Of a stretch of DNA of 64,000 nucleotides, positions 17,376-27,119 are shown one piece after another. Source of the stretch: Muribaculaceae bacterium (lineage in GTDB: Bacteria > Bacteroidota > Bacteroidia > Bacteroidales > Muribaculaceae); the NCBI GenBank assembly GCA_014867205.1, contig WGUO01000005.1, positions 1 to 64,000 on the forward strand, read 5' to 3'. The notes below the pieces were generated by a model that worked only from the letters and a program-made list of their open reading frames with translations, did not search any database and was not told where the DNA came from. How positions within the stretch are numbered: the stretch's first letter is position 1; every line of letters begins with the position of its first letter. The translations under genes were made by a program, and so were the position numbers.

Positions 17376-18455
17376 TCATGCCGACTCGCTGTTGCGCAGC
17401 AGAGTCTCCGCGTCGCGCCCCGTTTCGGCGGCGTCAGGTCTGCCACGGCGTCCCAGCGAGATATAGGCCATTGTGTAGATGCCGAGGATTATCAGCATCA
17501 CAGTCTGGCCCGACCATTGGAGCATCGAGAAGGCTGTGCCCTGTGCGTCTGATATGCCATAGACCGCGAGGCCGAACATCACGGCGATGTTCCAGGGGCC
17601 GAGGCCTCCGTTAGAAGGCACAGCCATGCCTATCGAGCTGAGCACGAACGCCACGAGGCAGGGGATAAGGCCATAGGCATACTCGGGGACAGTGCAGAGC
17701 TCGCGAGTGAACGGGAAGGCGAAGAACGCCACGTAAAGCTGTATGTAATAGCAGCCCCAGATCGCGAAAGTATATCCCAGAAAACGCCACTTGCCCTGCA
17801 TCTTGGTGATGGAGGCGAACCCGTGCCACATCTCACTTATCCACATTCTCATCCTGACAACAGGCGCCGACGCGCGGCAAAAACTGAAGATGGACCATAT
17901 CAGTGCCGCGCCACCGGCGAGCAGTGTCCATGTCCAGGGGTTGCGCAGGGTGGCCATGAGTCCCTGGCCCACAGGATACTTCACCAGGAACGCCTCGATG
18001 GCCGGGGCGGCCACGATAAATGTCAGAAGAGTAAGCGACAGCACCATCAGCATGTCGGTCAGGCGGTCCGCGACCATAGAGCCGACCACCTCGGTGAATG
18101 GCTTGTGCTCGCGGCCCGCTATGTATGTGCAGCGCCATATCTCGCCCAGACGGGGGAACACCAGGTTAAGCGCGTATGTGCCGAATATCGAGCAGACAAG
18201 CGCCATCAGCGGGGGCCGGATGCCGAGGCTGCGGAGCTGTATGCGCCAGCGCAGCGCACGGAAGATGTGGCTGAACACGCTGATGCCCATGGCGGCGAGA
18301 ATCCACCAGTAGTCGACCCCGTGGGTGATGAGGTTCCACATCTCGGCGAAATTCACCTTGCGGAACATATAGGACACCAGCAGTATCGTCAGGGCCAGAG
18401 GCAGCAGCCATCTGACCGTGTAGGAGAGTATCGTCTTCGTAATATTGCGTTTCAT
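17376..18455 (-). CDS. Flippase-like integral membrane protein (LPG synthase TM-domain family)
   Basis: About 359 residues, eight or so helices, of the YbhN / lysylphosphatidylglycerol-synthase transmembrane family, linked to glycolipid or phospholipid translocation. Family signs: FSHIFRALRWRIQL, YALNLVFPRLGEIWRC and AVPSNGGLGPWNIAVMFGL. ATG 18455 (MKRNITKT) is preferred over ATG 18488, which adds eleven polar residues. Follows birA on the same strand. Confidence 0.85.
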   Translation of the reverse strand: MKRNITKTILSYTVRWLLPLALTILLVSYMFRKVNFAEMWNLITHGVDYWWILAAMGISVFSHIFRALRWRIQLRSLGIRPPLMALVCSIFGTYALNLVFPRLGEIWRCTYIAGREHKPFTEVVGSMVADRLTDMLMVLSLTLLTFIVAAPAIEAFLVKYPVGQGLMATLRNPWTWTLLAGGAALIWSIFSFCRASAPVVRMRMWISEMWHGFASITKMQGKWRFLGYTFAIWGCYYIQLYVAFFAFPFTRELCTVPEYAYGLIPCLVAFVLSSIGMAVPSNGGLGPWNIAVMFGLAVYGISDAQGTAFSMLQWSGQTVMLIILGIYTMAYISLGRRGRPDAAETGRDAETLLRNSESA

Positions 18456-18517
18456 ATCGGTCTGGGTTAGGTTTCGGCCGGGCGTCATGCGGACCGGCGT
18501 CCGGAATTGGGGGTGCC

Positions 18518-19255
18518 TCAGAGCAGGAACTCGACCTCCTTGAACATGAACGACTCGCGGCGCCCGGTATCGGCATCAGTGATCTCGATCGGGCCTTCGG
18601 GAGAGACTCTCGTTATCACGCCCATGAACTCTGAGGCGTCGGCACGACGGCGGAAAGGGTGGGGGAGTCCGTCGCCGCGCCAGAGTCGGCCCAGAAACTC
18701 CTCATGCAGTTTGCGGCGACCGTCGGCATCGGCGCCCTGGAGCAGCCTGCGCTCCAGATGCGCCCCGAGCGAGGCCGCCACGCGGCTGATATCCTCCTCG
18801 CGGCCTGTTATCTGCCACATCGACACCGGGTTGGGGGCGTCGCTCAGAAACTCGCGCTGATTCACGTTAAGACCGACGCCGATGCGGGTGGAGTCAATGC
18901 GCGAGCCGGTGAGCGAGTTCTCGATGAGTATGCCGGCGATCTTGCGGTCACCGACATAAATGTCGTTGGGCCACTTGACGCGGGCCTCGATGCCTGTTGC
19001 GCCGAGATAGTCGGCCACGGCAAGAGCCGTCGCCTCGCTGATGGCGAACTGCAGGCGCGGCTCGATGCCGCAGGGGCGGTGCAGAAGTGTGAACGTCAGG
19101 TTCTTACCCCGTTCCGACTCCCAGGAGTTGCCGCGCTGGCCGCGCCCGGCGGTCTGCGAGTCGGCGATAACCATCGTCATGTCATCGAGTTCGCCGGCAT
19201 GCAGCGACACGTAACTGTTGGTCGAGTCGACCTCTTCAAGCAGCAGAAAGTTCAT
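18518..19255 (-). CDS. birA: Biotin--[acetyl-CoA carboxylase] ligase
   Basis: 245 residues, group I (no N-terminal DNA-binding domain), so a pure enzyme: makes biotinyl-AMP and attaches biotin to carboxylase carrier domains. Motifs: VDSTNSY, the ATP/biotin loop GRGQRG, KWPNDIYV and KIAGILIE. Starts 7 bp after tsaE. Confidence 0.94.
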   Translation of the reverse strand: MNFLLLEEVDSTNSYVSLHAGELDDMTMVIADSQTAGRGQRGNSWESERGKNLTFTLLHRPCGIEPRLQFAISEATALAVADYLGATGIEARVKWPNDIYVGDRKIAGILIENSLTGSRIDSTRIGVGLNVNQREFLSDAPNPVSMWQITGREEDISRVAASLGAHLERRLLQGADADGRRKLHEEFLGRLWRGDGLPHPFRRRADASEFMGVITRVSPEGPIEITDADTGRRESFMFKEVEFLL

Positions 19256-19262
19256 GGCGCGT

Positions 19263-19679
19263 TCAGTCTCCGAAGGTTATTGTGCGTGTGCCATCGTCGG
19301 CCACGCTGATTGTCACGTCGAGTGTGTCGTCAGGCAGAAATGCCTCCACATTCTCGGGCCATTCCATCAGGCAGAGGGCGCCGGAGTCGAAATACTCGTC
19401 GAGGCCGAGGTCAAGGGCCTGCGCCTCGGTGTCTATCCGGTAGAAGTCGAAGTGATAGACCGGATTGCCCTCACGGTCGACATACTCGTTGATTATGCTG
19501 AAGGTAGGCGATGTTACGTCGTCGGTAACGCCGAGCTCGCGGCATACTGCCGCCGTCAGAGTGGTCTTGCCCGCCCCCATCGGGGCGCGGAGCGCGACGT
19601 GGCGCCGACCGCCTAATGCGTCGAGAAACTCACGCGCCGCACGGCCCGTTTCTGATTCGTTTGCGATTGTTATCCTCAT
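19263..19679 (-). CDS. tsaE: tRNA threonylcarbamoyladenosine biosynthesis ATPase TsaE
   Basis: 138 residues. ATPase of the TsaBDE complex for t6A37 in ANN-decoding tRNAs. Walker A APMGAGKTT (about 33-41), then SPTFSIINEY and HFDFYRID, all typical. First gene of the operon tsaE-birA-flippase-TM protein-LRR. Upstream a minus-strand TAAATTTG (19709-19716) is a -7 candidate. Confidence 0.95.
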   Translation of the reverse strand: MRITIANESETGRAAREFLDALGGRRHVALRAPMGAGKTTLTAAVCRELGVTDDVTSPTFSIINEYVDREGNPVYHFDFYRIDTEAQALDLGLDEYFDSGALCLMEWPENVEAFLPDDTLDVTISVADDGTRTITFGD

Positions 19680-19788
19680 AAAATAGACAACTTCTTTATC
19701 TCAAAATGCAAATTTAGCGATTTTTTGATTAAATTTGTCCTTTAATCACGATAATACTTGTTATAACTCAAAAAAACGATATAAAATA

Positions 19789-21000
19789 ATGGGAAAAGTC
19801 ATGATCATCGGCGCCGGAGGCGTGGGGACAGTCGTCGCCCACAAGTGCGCCCAGCATCCCGATGTGTTCAGTGAGATCGTTCTCGCGTCTCGCACCAAGT
19901 CCAAGTGCGACGTCATTGCCGAAAAGGTGGCCGCCAAGACCGGCACAAGAATTACGACCGACCGTGTCGACGCCGACAGCGTGCCGGAACTGTGCGAGCT
20001 CTTCCGCCGCCACCGCCCCGAGCTCGTCATCAATGTCGCTCTCCCTTACCAGGACCTCACCATCATGGAGGCCTGTCTGGAGTGTGGTGTAAACTACCTC
20101 GACACCGCCAACTATGAGCCCAAGGATGAGGCTCATTTCGAATACTCATGGCAGTGGGCGTTCCGCGAGCGTTTCGAGAAAGCCGGACTGACCGCCATAC
20201 TCGGCTGCGGATTCGACCCGGGTGTGTCGGCCGTTTTCGTGGCATATGCCGCAAAGCACCACTTCTCCGAGATGCGTTACCTCGACATCGTGGACTGCAA
20301 CGCCGGAAACCACGGCAAGGCCTTCGCCACCAACTTCAACCCCGAGATCAATATCCGCGAGATTACCCAGCCCGGCAAGTACTGGCAGGACGGCAAGTGG
20401 GTCGAGACGAAGAATCTTGAGATACACCTCCCGCTCACTTACCCCAACATCGGCGAGCGCGAGAGCTATCTGCTCTACCATGAGGAACTCGAGAGCCTTG
20501 TGCAGAACTTCCCGACAATCCGCCGCGCGCGCTTCTGGATGACATTCGGCCAGGAGTATCTGACCCATCTGCGCGTGATCCAGGACATAGGCATGGCCCG
20601 CATTGACCCTGTGATGTACAACGGCCAGGAGATCATACCCATCCAGTTCCTCAAGGCCGTGTTGCCCGATCCCGGATCTCTCGGAGAGAACTACACCGGC
20701 GAGACCTCGATCGGCTGCCGCATAGCCGGACTCGACAAGGAGGGCAAGGAGTCGACATACTACATCTACAACAACTGCTCGCACCAGGCCGCATACCGCG
20801 AGACCGGCGCGCAGGCCGTAAGCTACACCACCGGTGTCCCCGCAATGGTCGGTGCCATGATGTTCATGACCGGCAAGTGGGTGATGTCCGGTGTACACAA
20901 TGTCGAGGAGTTCGATCCCGATCCGTTCCTTGAGAAACTCGCCGAGTGCGGGCTGCCCTGGCATGTGATTGTTGACGGAGACCTTGAGTTTAACGACTAA
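19789..21000 (+). CDS. Saccharopine dehydrogenase-family enzyme, probable carboxy(nor)spermidine synthase
   Basis: 403 residues from ATG 19789, placing the Rossmann motif IIGAGGVGTV at the N-terminus; the longer frame to 19735 lacks support. Family members of this length reductively condense aspartate semialdehyde with a diamine to carboxy(nor)spermidine, the alternative spermidine route common in Bacteroidetes. GCGFDPGVSAVF and NCSHQAAYRETGAQA are family-like. The partner decarboxylase is not in this window. A plus-strand TAAATTTG (19730-19737) may be its -7 box, divergent from tsaE. Confidence 0.87.
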   Translation: MGKVMIIGAGGVGTVVAHKCAQHPDVFSEIVLASRTKSKCDVIAEKVAAKTGTRITTDRVDADSVPELCELFRRHRPELVINVALPYQDLTIMEACLECGVNYLDTANYEPKDEAHFEYSWQWAFRERFEKAGLTAILGCGFDPGVSAVFVAYAAKHHFSEMRYLDIVDCNAGNHGKAFATNFNPEINIREITQPGKYWQDGKWVETKNLEIHLPLTYPNIGERESYLLYHEELESLVQNFPTIRRARFWMTFGQEYLTHLRVIQDIGMARIDPVMYNGQEIIPIQFLKAVLPDPGSLGENYTGETSIGCRIAGLDKEGKESTYYIYNNCSHQAAYRETGAQAVSYTTGVPAMVGAMMFMTGKWVMSGVHNVEEFDPDPFLEKLAECGLPWHVIVDGDLEFND

Positions 21001-21012
21001 TTTCCCGCAGGC

Positions 21013-23433
21013 ATGAAAATACTGACAGCCCTTCTCGGCGCGGGCGCGATGGCGGCGGTGGCCGCCACGATGCCCGCACCCGGCTCAATCTCCACCTCAG
21101 GGAACTCCACACTGATTGGCACAGGCCGCGGCACGGTGGCCGTCACTCCGCTGTCGCCAGACATCTTCAAGGTATCGCGCATACCGGCCGGCGTCAAAAA
21201 TTTCAGTTTCCCCCGCTCGCAGAGCGCGGTGCTCTCCCCATCGACCGAGGGCGTGACATGGTTCGCCACCCCGACCGAGGTGACATTCACCTCCGGATCC
21301 ACGACAGTCCGGGTGAACCGCCTGACGGGCCGCACCCTATTCCTCAACGCCGAGGGTGACACAATCCTGGCAGAGGCCGGTGGTGTCGACAACAGCGGCG
21401 ACGTGAAGAGCGTGTCGCTTATCAACGGCGTGGCGCAGAACCTATACGGTGCCGGCGAGCGCGGTCATTCGCTGCGCCTCAACGGCGACACGCTGGTGAT
21501 GTTCAACCGCCAGAACTACGGGTATACAGGAAGCGACCCGCGCATCTCGCAGATGGGAATCACAGTACCTTGGTTCGTCTCTGACGCCGGCTACGGCGTG
21601 CTCTTCGACGACTACAACATGGCCACCATGTCTCTCGGCAAGGACTCCATAGTCTACACGTCCGAGACCCCCAAGCCGCTGTCATATTACTTCGTGAACG
21701 GCGACGGAACACTCGAGGGGGCGACAGCACGCTATACCGAGTTGACCGGGCGCCAGCAGCTGCCCCCCTTCTGGGCGCTCGGCTACATCACCTCGCGCTA
21801 CGGATACCACAACGAACAGGAGGCCCTCGGAGCAATCGACTCGCTCAAACAGCGCGGCTATCCGGTCGACGGCATCGTGTTCGACCTGTACTGGTATGGC
21901 AAGGAGACCGACATGGGACGCCTGGAATGGAACCGCGACCAGTTCCCCGACCATAAGCGCATGCTCGACTCGCTGCGCAGCATGGGTGTCCACACCGTGC
22001 TTATCAACCAGCCCTATATAAACAAGATCGGTGCTATCGACAACTACAACACACTGAGCCAGGCCGGACTCCTCACCAAGGATGCCGAGGGCAAGACCCA
22101 CGATGTGACGACCTGGGTCGGCGAGGCCGGTATGTTCGACATCTCGAACCCCGGCACAAGCGCATGGATGTGGAACCGCCTCAAGGGCCTGACCGAAGAG
22201 GGAATCTCCGGATGGTGGGGCGACCTCGGCGAACCCGAGGTGCATCCGCTGACAATAGTTCATGCCAACGGCGAGACCGCCTCGCAGTATCATAACGTCT
22301 ACGGCAATGAGTGGTCGAAGACCATCTACGAGGGACTTAGACAGGACTTCCCCGACATGCGCCCGCTGCTGATGATGCGCGGCGGAACAGCCGGCCTGCA
22401 GCGTTACAGTGTATTCCCCTGGACCACCGACGTGTCGCGCAGCTGGGGCGGCTTTGAGCCGCAGATCGCCCTGATGCTCAACTCAGGCCTCTCCGGCCTC
22501 GGATACATGGGCTCTGACGTGGGCGGTTTCGCGGTTGACCCCGCCGACCCCTATCAGCCCGAGCTCTATGTGCGCTGGCTGCAGATGGGTGCATTCACCC
22601 CGATGCTCCGCACGCACGCGCAGAACAAGCCGGAGCCTTATCACTATCCGCAGTATGACTCGATAATCAAGGACTTCATCAGGCAGCGTTACCAGTGGCT
22701 CCCCTACAACTACACGCTGGCCTATGAGAACACGGCGCTCGGTTTGCCGCTGGCCCGTCCGATCAACTTCCATTCGGAGGGTGGCACTGTCGACGCCAAT
22801 AATACCGACGAGTATCTATGGGGCTCGGAGGTACTTGTGGCACCGGTTTTCAAGAAGGGTGCGCGCAGCCGCAAGGTGACGTTCCCCGCCGGTGCGACAT
22901 GGATAAACTGGAACAAGCCCTCGCAGTCGTTTGCCGGCGGCACGACCGCCACTGTGGCCGCTCCGCTCGAGCAGATGCCCATGTTTGTCAAGGCCGGAAG
23001 TTTCATACCGATGTACATGAGGCCTATCGAGAATGTCGACCAATATGACCCGCGCTTCCTGACCGTCAAGTATTTTCCCGGCAAGGAAGACTCGGAATAC
23101 ACACTCTTCGACGACAACCGTCTCAGCCCGACATCGCTTGCCGACGGCCAGTATCAGCTGACCACATTCTCGGCCACGCCCGAGGGTCGCGGATTCGAGT
23201 TCAGGGTCGAGTCGGAAGGTGCCTACAAGGAGATGCCCGAGATGCGTCAGATCACACTCGAAATTCCTGGCGTGGCTCGTCCGTCGCAGGTGACGTTCAA
23301 CGGCGAGCGCCTGGAGGGCGTATCCACACCCAAGGCGATCCGCAACGCCGCCTGGTGTTACGACGCCTCGACGCGCACGCTCACCGTAGGCTTCCCCTAC
23401 AACTACAAGACAACCACAATCGTGGTGAAGTAA
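21013..23433 (+). CDS. Glycoside hydrolase family 31 (alpha-glucosidase/alpha-xylosidase type), secreted
   Basis: 806 residues with a signal peptide (MKILTALLGAGAMAAVAAT). Order: N-terminal beta-sandwich, (beta/alpha)8 domain with FDLYWYGKETDMG, nucleophile Asp404 in WWGDLGEPE and acid/base Asp502 in GYMGSDVGGF, then C-terminal beta domains (DUF5110-like). It cleaves alpha-linked glucosides or xylosides; the exact substrate is unknown. Starts 12 bp after the carboxynorspermidine gene, which may be only fortuitous linkage. Confidence 0.92.
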   Translation: MKILTALLGAGAMAAVAATMPAPGSISTSGNSTLIGTGRGTVAVTPLSPDIFKVSRIPAGVKNFSFPRSQSAVLSPSTEGVTWFATPTEVTFTSGSTTVRVNRLTGRTLFLNAEGDTILAEAGGVDNSGDVKSVSLINGVAQNLYGAGERGHSLRLNGDTLVMFNRQNYGYTGSDPRISQMGITVPWFVSDAGYGVLFDDYNMATMSLGKDSIVYTSETPKPLSYYFVNGDGTLEGATARYTELTGRQQLPPFWALGYITSRYGYHNEQEALGAIDSLKQRGYPVDGIVFDLYWYGKETDMGRLEWNRDQFPDHKRMLDSLRSMGVHTVLINQPYINKIGAIDNYNTLSQAGLLTKDAEGKTHDVTTWVGEAGMFDISNPGTSAWMWNRLKGLTEEGISGWWGDLGEPEVHPLTIVHANGETASQYHNVYGNEWSKTIYEGLRQDFPDMRPLLMMRGGTAGLQRYSVFPWTTDVSRSWGGFEPQIALMLNSGLSGLGYMGSDVGGFAVDPADPYQPELYVRWLQMGAFTPMLRTHAQNKPEPYHYPQYDSIIKDFIRQRYQWLPYNYTLAYENTALGLPLARPINFHSEGGTVDANNTDEYLWGSEVLVAPVFKKGARSRKVTFPAGATWINWNKPSQSFAGGTTATVAAPLEQMPMFVKAGSFIPMYMRPIENVDQYDPRFLTVKYFPGKEDSEYTLFDDNRLSPTSLADGQYQLTTFSATPEGRGFEFRVESEGAYKEMPEMRQITLEIPGVARPSQVTFNGERLEGVSTPKAIRNAAWCYDASTRTLTVGFPYNYKTTTIVVK

Positions 23434-23450
23434 CACAGGAAAACATAGAC

Positions 23451-23489
23451 AGGAAGGCGCCGGCTCAACTGCTGAACCGGCGCCTTCCT
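23451..23489. terminator. Bidirectional terminator after GH31
   Basis: A 13-bp perfect stem (AGGAAGGCGCCGG / CCGGCGCCTTCCT) with a 13-nt loop that can pair further (CTCA/TGAA region), between the convergent GH31 and TPR-regulator genes. Confidence 0.75.
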
Positions 23490-23511
23490 GCGTGTATAGG
23501 TGTGCAATATG

Positions 23512-24981
23512 TCACTTGGTGCAGAAGAGTCGCATCAGTTCATCGCGGTCGGGATGGTCGAGGGCGCGGATCTTTGCCCGGATGCGTGACCATATCACGT
23601 AGAAATTCCCCTTCTCGACCGAGAGTAGAAGACATGCCGACTGGCTTGAGAGACCGGCGAGATGGCACATCATAAGCCTGATGTTCTGCTCGTTGAACTT
23701 CGGGAATATTCTGCGGATGCGCTTTACGATATCGTCATTGCGGTCATTGACGCGTTTCTCAATCTCGTCGAATATGTCTCCGCCCCGCAGCGACTTCAGC
23801 TCGCGGTTGAACTCGACCTCGATCGCCCGGTGCTCATCCTCGTCGGTGGCCTTGAAATACTCCCTGCTGATATCGTTGAGTCTCGACATGTAGAAGTCGA
23901 GTATGACATATATCCAGTTGTCGTCAGTTTCCGGAGCCGGGTCGGTTTGCGCTTCGGGGGAATCCTCCGTGCATTCTGTTTCGACAGGATTGTCCGGTGT
24001 CTGCTGCGATATTAAGGCGACGTCCATAATTTCATTCTCTGTCTTAAGACGCCGCGAGCGGGTGCGCCAGCGCCATGCGAGTAGCGCCAGAACCGTGATC
24101 ATCAGTATAGAGCCGATTGCCAGAACGTACCTGAGCAGACGGTCGTGGCTTTCCCGTGCTCTCGCGGCCCGGTCGCGGTAGAAGGAGCGCTCCTCGAACT
24201 CCAGCGTGTTAGACAGCGAGGTGGCTCCTTTCTCGTACTCAAGGTTCATAATGTTACGGAGGCACACGTTGGCTGACTGCGGATCCCCTGACTGCTCGTA
24301 TTGCTCGGCCATACACTCCCAGTACTGTATGTCGTCATGCGCGGCGGGAGTGCTGAAGAATATCGCGGCGCTGTCGGGGATGGCGTTACGGTAATATGTC
24401 TCGCCGAGGTGTACTGAGTCAGTAGGCGTCAGGACACCGGCGAGCCACGCGGGGCGTATGCGACGCAGGTGGGCGAGTGCCTTCGGATAGTCGCCCATGA
24501 CGCGGCAGATGTCGGCATACATGAAGTCGTACTGGTCGAGTTGCTCGCGGTTGCCGGGATGCATTAGCCGTCGGGCCTCTTCCATCATTACGTATGCCGA
24601 GTCATTGCGCTCGTGAGAGTATTCACCGGCCAGGTCGGCATAGGCATAGAAGGCATTCTCCGGTTTTCCGGCCTTCTTGTAAAGGGTGATTGCCTCCGTG
24701 CGGTGTCGGCGCGCCGCCTTCAGGTTATAGACCGCGCGGTATGTGTCGGCCATCAGTTCGTGTGCGCGGGCCTGCCATACGATGCTGTCGCTCTTGCCGG
24801 CCGATTCGAGGGTGAGAAGCCCCCGGCGTACGGCATCCTCATATTCGCCCGCGGCATATGCCTCCCTCGCGGCCTCGTAATGACTCCGCGGATTATCCGA
24901 CGGGTCAGTCCCGCCGCATGAGCAGACCTCCGCAATCGTAAGGATTGCTGCCCACAGCCTGATTCCAACTGATCGTCTCAT
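23512..24981 (-). CDS. TPR - transmembrane - HTH regulator
   Basis: 489 residues. Export signal with Cys residues (EVCSCGG, possible lipobox), TPR-like helical repeats (about 35-250), a membrane helix (about 276-298, RYVLAIGSILMITVLALLAW), then a cytoplasmic region ending in a LuxR-like HTH (FNEQNIRLMMCHLAGLSSQS to IRAKIRAL). This is the Bacteroidetes class of membrane one-component regulators. Divergent from two secreted proteins it may control. A minus-strand TATATTTG at 25003-25010 is its likely -7 box. Confidence 0.8.
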   Translation of the reverse strand: MRRSVGIRLWAAILTIAEVCSCGGTDPSDNPRSHYEAAREAYAAGEYEDAVRRGLLTLESAGKSDSIVWQARAHELMADTYRAVYNLKAARRHRTEAITLYKKAGKPENAFYAYADLAGEYSHERNDSAYVMMEEARRLMHPGNREQLDQYDFMYADICRVMGDYPKALAHLRRIRPAWLAGVLTPTDSVHLGETYYRNAIPDSAAIFFSTPAAHDDIQYWECMAEQYEQSGDPQSANVCLRNIMNLEYEKGATSLSNTLEFEERSFYRDRAARARESHDRLLRYVLAIGSILMITVLALLAWRWRTRSRRLKTENEIMDVALISQQTPDNPVETECTEDSPEAQTDPAPETDDNWIYVILDFYMSRLNDISREYFKATDEDEHRAIEVEFNRELKSLRGGDIFDEIEKRVNDRNDDIVKRIRRIFPKFNEQNIRLMMCHLAGLSSQSACLLLSVEKGNFYVIWSRIRAKIRALDHPDRDELMRLFCTK

Positions 24982-25293
24982 GATTCAAATGTCTTAATGT
25001 TGCAAATATAGTGAAGTTTCCCGAAATACTCCTCATGCTCCCGGTTAAAATAGATGTTAGGCGATATTTAACATTTGAATACAATATTTAACTATTCACA
25101 ATATTTTCGGCATGCCTTGCCAACATGGGCATGCTATGCGGGTTTGAAGTGTTAGGAAAGTGGCCCATTCATATTACACTGTGTTAAAATTATTGATTTT
25201 GTGTGTAATATGGGAATTATTGTTAGATTGTGAAAATTTGGAAAAAAGAGTCGGCGGGTATATCTTTGCAGAACAAAAACAGAACGGACTAAT
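24982..25293. other. Intergenic region with two inverted repeats between divergent genes
   Basis: 312 bp. Holds a GCATGCC/GGCATGC pair (25110-25116, 25128-25134), a 10-bp inverted repeat CATATTACAC / GTGTAATATG (25170-25179, 25203-25212) just upstream of the 25237 promoter, and a repeated ATATTTAAC. These could be operators for the divergent regulator or its target; no ORF seen. Confidence 0.5.
25237..25268 (+). promoter_or_regulatory. Perfect Bacteroidales promoter (TTTG-N20-TATCTTTG)
   Basis: -33 TTTG at 25237-25240, spacer exactly 20, -7 TATCTTTG at 25261-25268, 25 bp before the start of the small secreted protein. Confidence 0.85.
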
Positions 25294-25749
25294 ATGCTTG
25301 ACGCAATATTATATCTCACAATGACGGGCGCGGTGGCATTTCCTGACACATGTGCGGCGCCGACGGACTTCACTGTCGAAGGCCCCGAATATATTCTCAA
25401 GTCACCACGTGGAAAACCGGTGACGGTATCGCGGCGGTCGAAAGACCCGGTGAATATCCCGGTCAGCAGCGGCCGGTTCCGGCCACACTTCAACACGGAG
25501 AATAATAATTATGAGACTAACGTCATGTGCATGTATTGGTGCGGACGCCTGGTGGTGATTTTCTCTTCGTCAGAGGGTAATGCCCGTGTCTCGCTTGAAG
25601 GGCCGCGACCCGGCGACATGAGGATCTACAGATGTGAGGCGAGGAATTCGATCGGTCTCCGCATAGGCGATCGCAAGGGCAAGTACACGCTGACCATGCG
25701 CACGACTTTCGGGAATGAATACATATTCACTTTCGAGTTGACCGACTGA
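25294..25749 (+). CDS. Small secreted protein, DUF3244-like beta-sandwich
   Basis: 151 residues with a weak N-terminal hydrophobic stretch (MLDAILYLTMTGAVAFP). The C-terminal half (RLVVIFSSSEGNARVSLEG, then KGKYTLTMRTTFGNEYIF) has the strand-turn pattern of small Bacteroides DUF3244 proteins; assignment tentative. Strong promoter upstream; divergent from the TPR regulator. Confidence 0.65.
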   Translation: MLDAILYLTMTGAVAFPDTCAAPTDFTVEGPEYILKSPRGKPVTVSRRSKDPVNIPVSSGRFRPHFNTENNNYETNVMCMYWCGRLVVIFSSSEGNARVSLEGPRPGDMRIYRCEARNSIGLRIGDRKGKYTLTMRTTFGNEYIFTFELTD

Positions 25750-25811
25750 GTCAAGTGACGGGCCATGCATGAGGAATCCAGACAAAGACAGATAACCAAA
25801 AACAATATATT

Positions 25812-27041
25812 ATGAAACAGAACAGACTGATCATGATGATTGCAGCGGCGTTGCTTCCGCTGATGACATTGGGGGCGTCGGAACTGACCCCTAAGAATGT
25901 AACTGTCGGCATGGGTGCGCTCGGAGAGCGTGGATTCGTACATCCCCTCAGGTTCGTAAACATATCTTTCAGCGACCGCGTAAAGGTGTCGGATTGCGCT
26001 GTCTCGATGGTCTACGGAGACGAGACCCTGCTGTTTGCCACCGGCTTCGAGGTCAACAACTATGAGGGCGCCGACTGGAAGGAGGGCATAGTGACCATAT
26101 GGTTCGATGAGACTCTACTTCCGCTCGACCGCGACTATAAGTTCAGCCTGAATGCGGGTGCTGTCGAGAGCGAGAATGATTCAGAGGCAAAGAGCCCGGA
26201 GGTAGAGGTGGTGTTCAACGTTCCTGCCGATCTTGGTGAGCATCATTGTGACATCGAGCCTAACTCGGTGGTGGCTTCCGCACGGTCGATATGGGTTTAT
26301 TGGGGATATGAGACGGACCCCGTCGGCGAGCCTGAATGGACTCTCTATCGCGAGGATGTCGAGGTCGGGAAGTATCCCGCTCATGTCGGCTGGGACTGGG
26401 ATCTCGGTCAGGCTTACGTAGACTTTGGCTCTGAGATGACGTTCGACCGAGATGTGCGTTACTCATTGGTGCTTCCGGCGGGAAGCGTGAGCAGTTGCTA
26501 TCGCGCGGACATAGTCAACCGCGAGGTGAGGATTGACTTTGTCGGGGGTTATGAGCCGGCGCCTGAGCCTCCGTTGACCTATGACTGGTGCAGCATCTAT
26601 GTTGATCATCCCGACGGACAGCTCGACAAGGTCTGGTTCCGATACAGTCGTCCGGTATCGGTGGCCGAGGGAGGGAAGGTGCTCCTGTACCAGACGGATC
26701 CCGAGATACTGGTGGCGGAGGCTGATGCATTTGTCGACACGTCGATCAACTGTTTCTGTGTCTGCGCGGACTTCCAGGGCTTTCCTCTTGAGCCGATGCA
26801 GGGATACTGTTTCGTGATACCCGAGGGAACAGTCATAGCCGAGGATGGCAGCGGCGCCGTCAACCCGCGCCAGACTTCCGGATTCAGCGGTACGAGTGGT
26901 ATTGAGTCTGTCGAAACTCGGGATGAAAAGATCTCACTTGACTCCGAGGCTCCACTGTATGACATATATGGCCGGCAGGTAACATCTCCCCAGCCCGGCT
27001 CAGTCTACATCCGCAACGGCCGGAAATTCATAGCCCGGTAA
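25812..27041 (+). CDS. Secreted multi-domain beta-sandwich protein with sorting-like C-terminus
   Basis: 409 residues with signal peptide MKQNRLIMMIAAALLPLMTL. Three Ig-like units of about 110 residues, recurring as phrases such as LDRDYKFSLNAGAVES, FDRDVRYSLVLPAGSV and MQGYCFVIPEGTV, the last two a repeated F/Y-x-V-I/L-P-x-G pattern. The tail (YDIYGRQV ... PGSVYIRNGRKF) resembles type IX secretion sorting domains. 62 bp after the small secreted gene; probably co-transcribed. Function unknown. Confidence 0.75.
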   Translation: MKQNRLIMMIAAALLPLMTLGASELTPKNVTVGMGALGERGFVHPLRFVNISFSDRVKVSDCAVSMVYGDETLLFATGFEVNNYEGADWKEGIVTIWFDETLLPLDRDYKFSLNAGAVESENDSEAKSPEVEVVFNVPADLGEHHCDIEPNSVVASARSIWVYWGYETDPVGEPEWTLYREDVEVGKYPAHVGWDWDLGQAYVDFGSEMTFDRDVRYSLVLPAGSVSSCYRADIVNREVRIDFVGGYEPAPEPPLTYDWCSIYVDHPDGQLDKVWFRYSRPVSVAEGGKVLLYQTDPEILVAEADAFVDTSINCFCVCADFQGFPLEPMQGYCFVIPEGTVIAEDGSGAVNPRQTSGFSGTSGIESVETRDEKISLDSEAPLYDIYGRQVTSPQPGSVYIRNGRKFIAR

Positions 27042-27044
27042 TGA

Positions 27045-27098
27045 TAAACTAAAAAAATCGGAAGACAGTTGAGACTATCTTCCGATTTTTTTAGTTTA
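27045..27098. terminator. Bidirectional terminator, 21-bp perfect stem
   Basis: Arms 27045-27065 and 27078-27098 are perfect inverse complements with a 12-nt loop; the core is TCGGAAGA/TCTTCCGA flanked by A7/T7 runs, giving T-tracts on both strands for the convergent genes. Confidence 0.92.
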
Positions 27099-27119
27099 TG
27101 TGATACAAGTCGAGGTTGA

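Noticed and set aside
19735..19788. 18-residue upstream extension of the saccharopine dehydrogenase-family gene
   Set aside because: Would overlap the TAAATTTG -7 candidate; the ATG at 19789 places the Rossmann motif normally.
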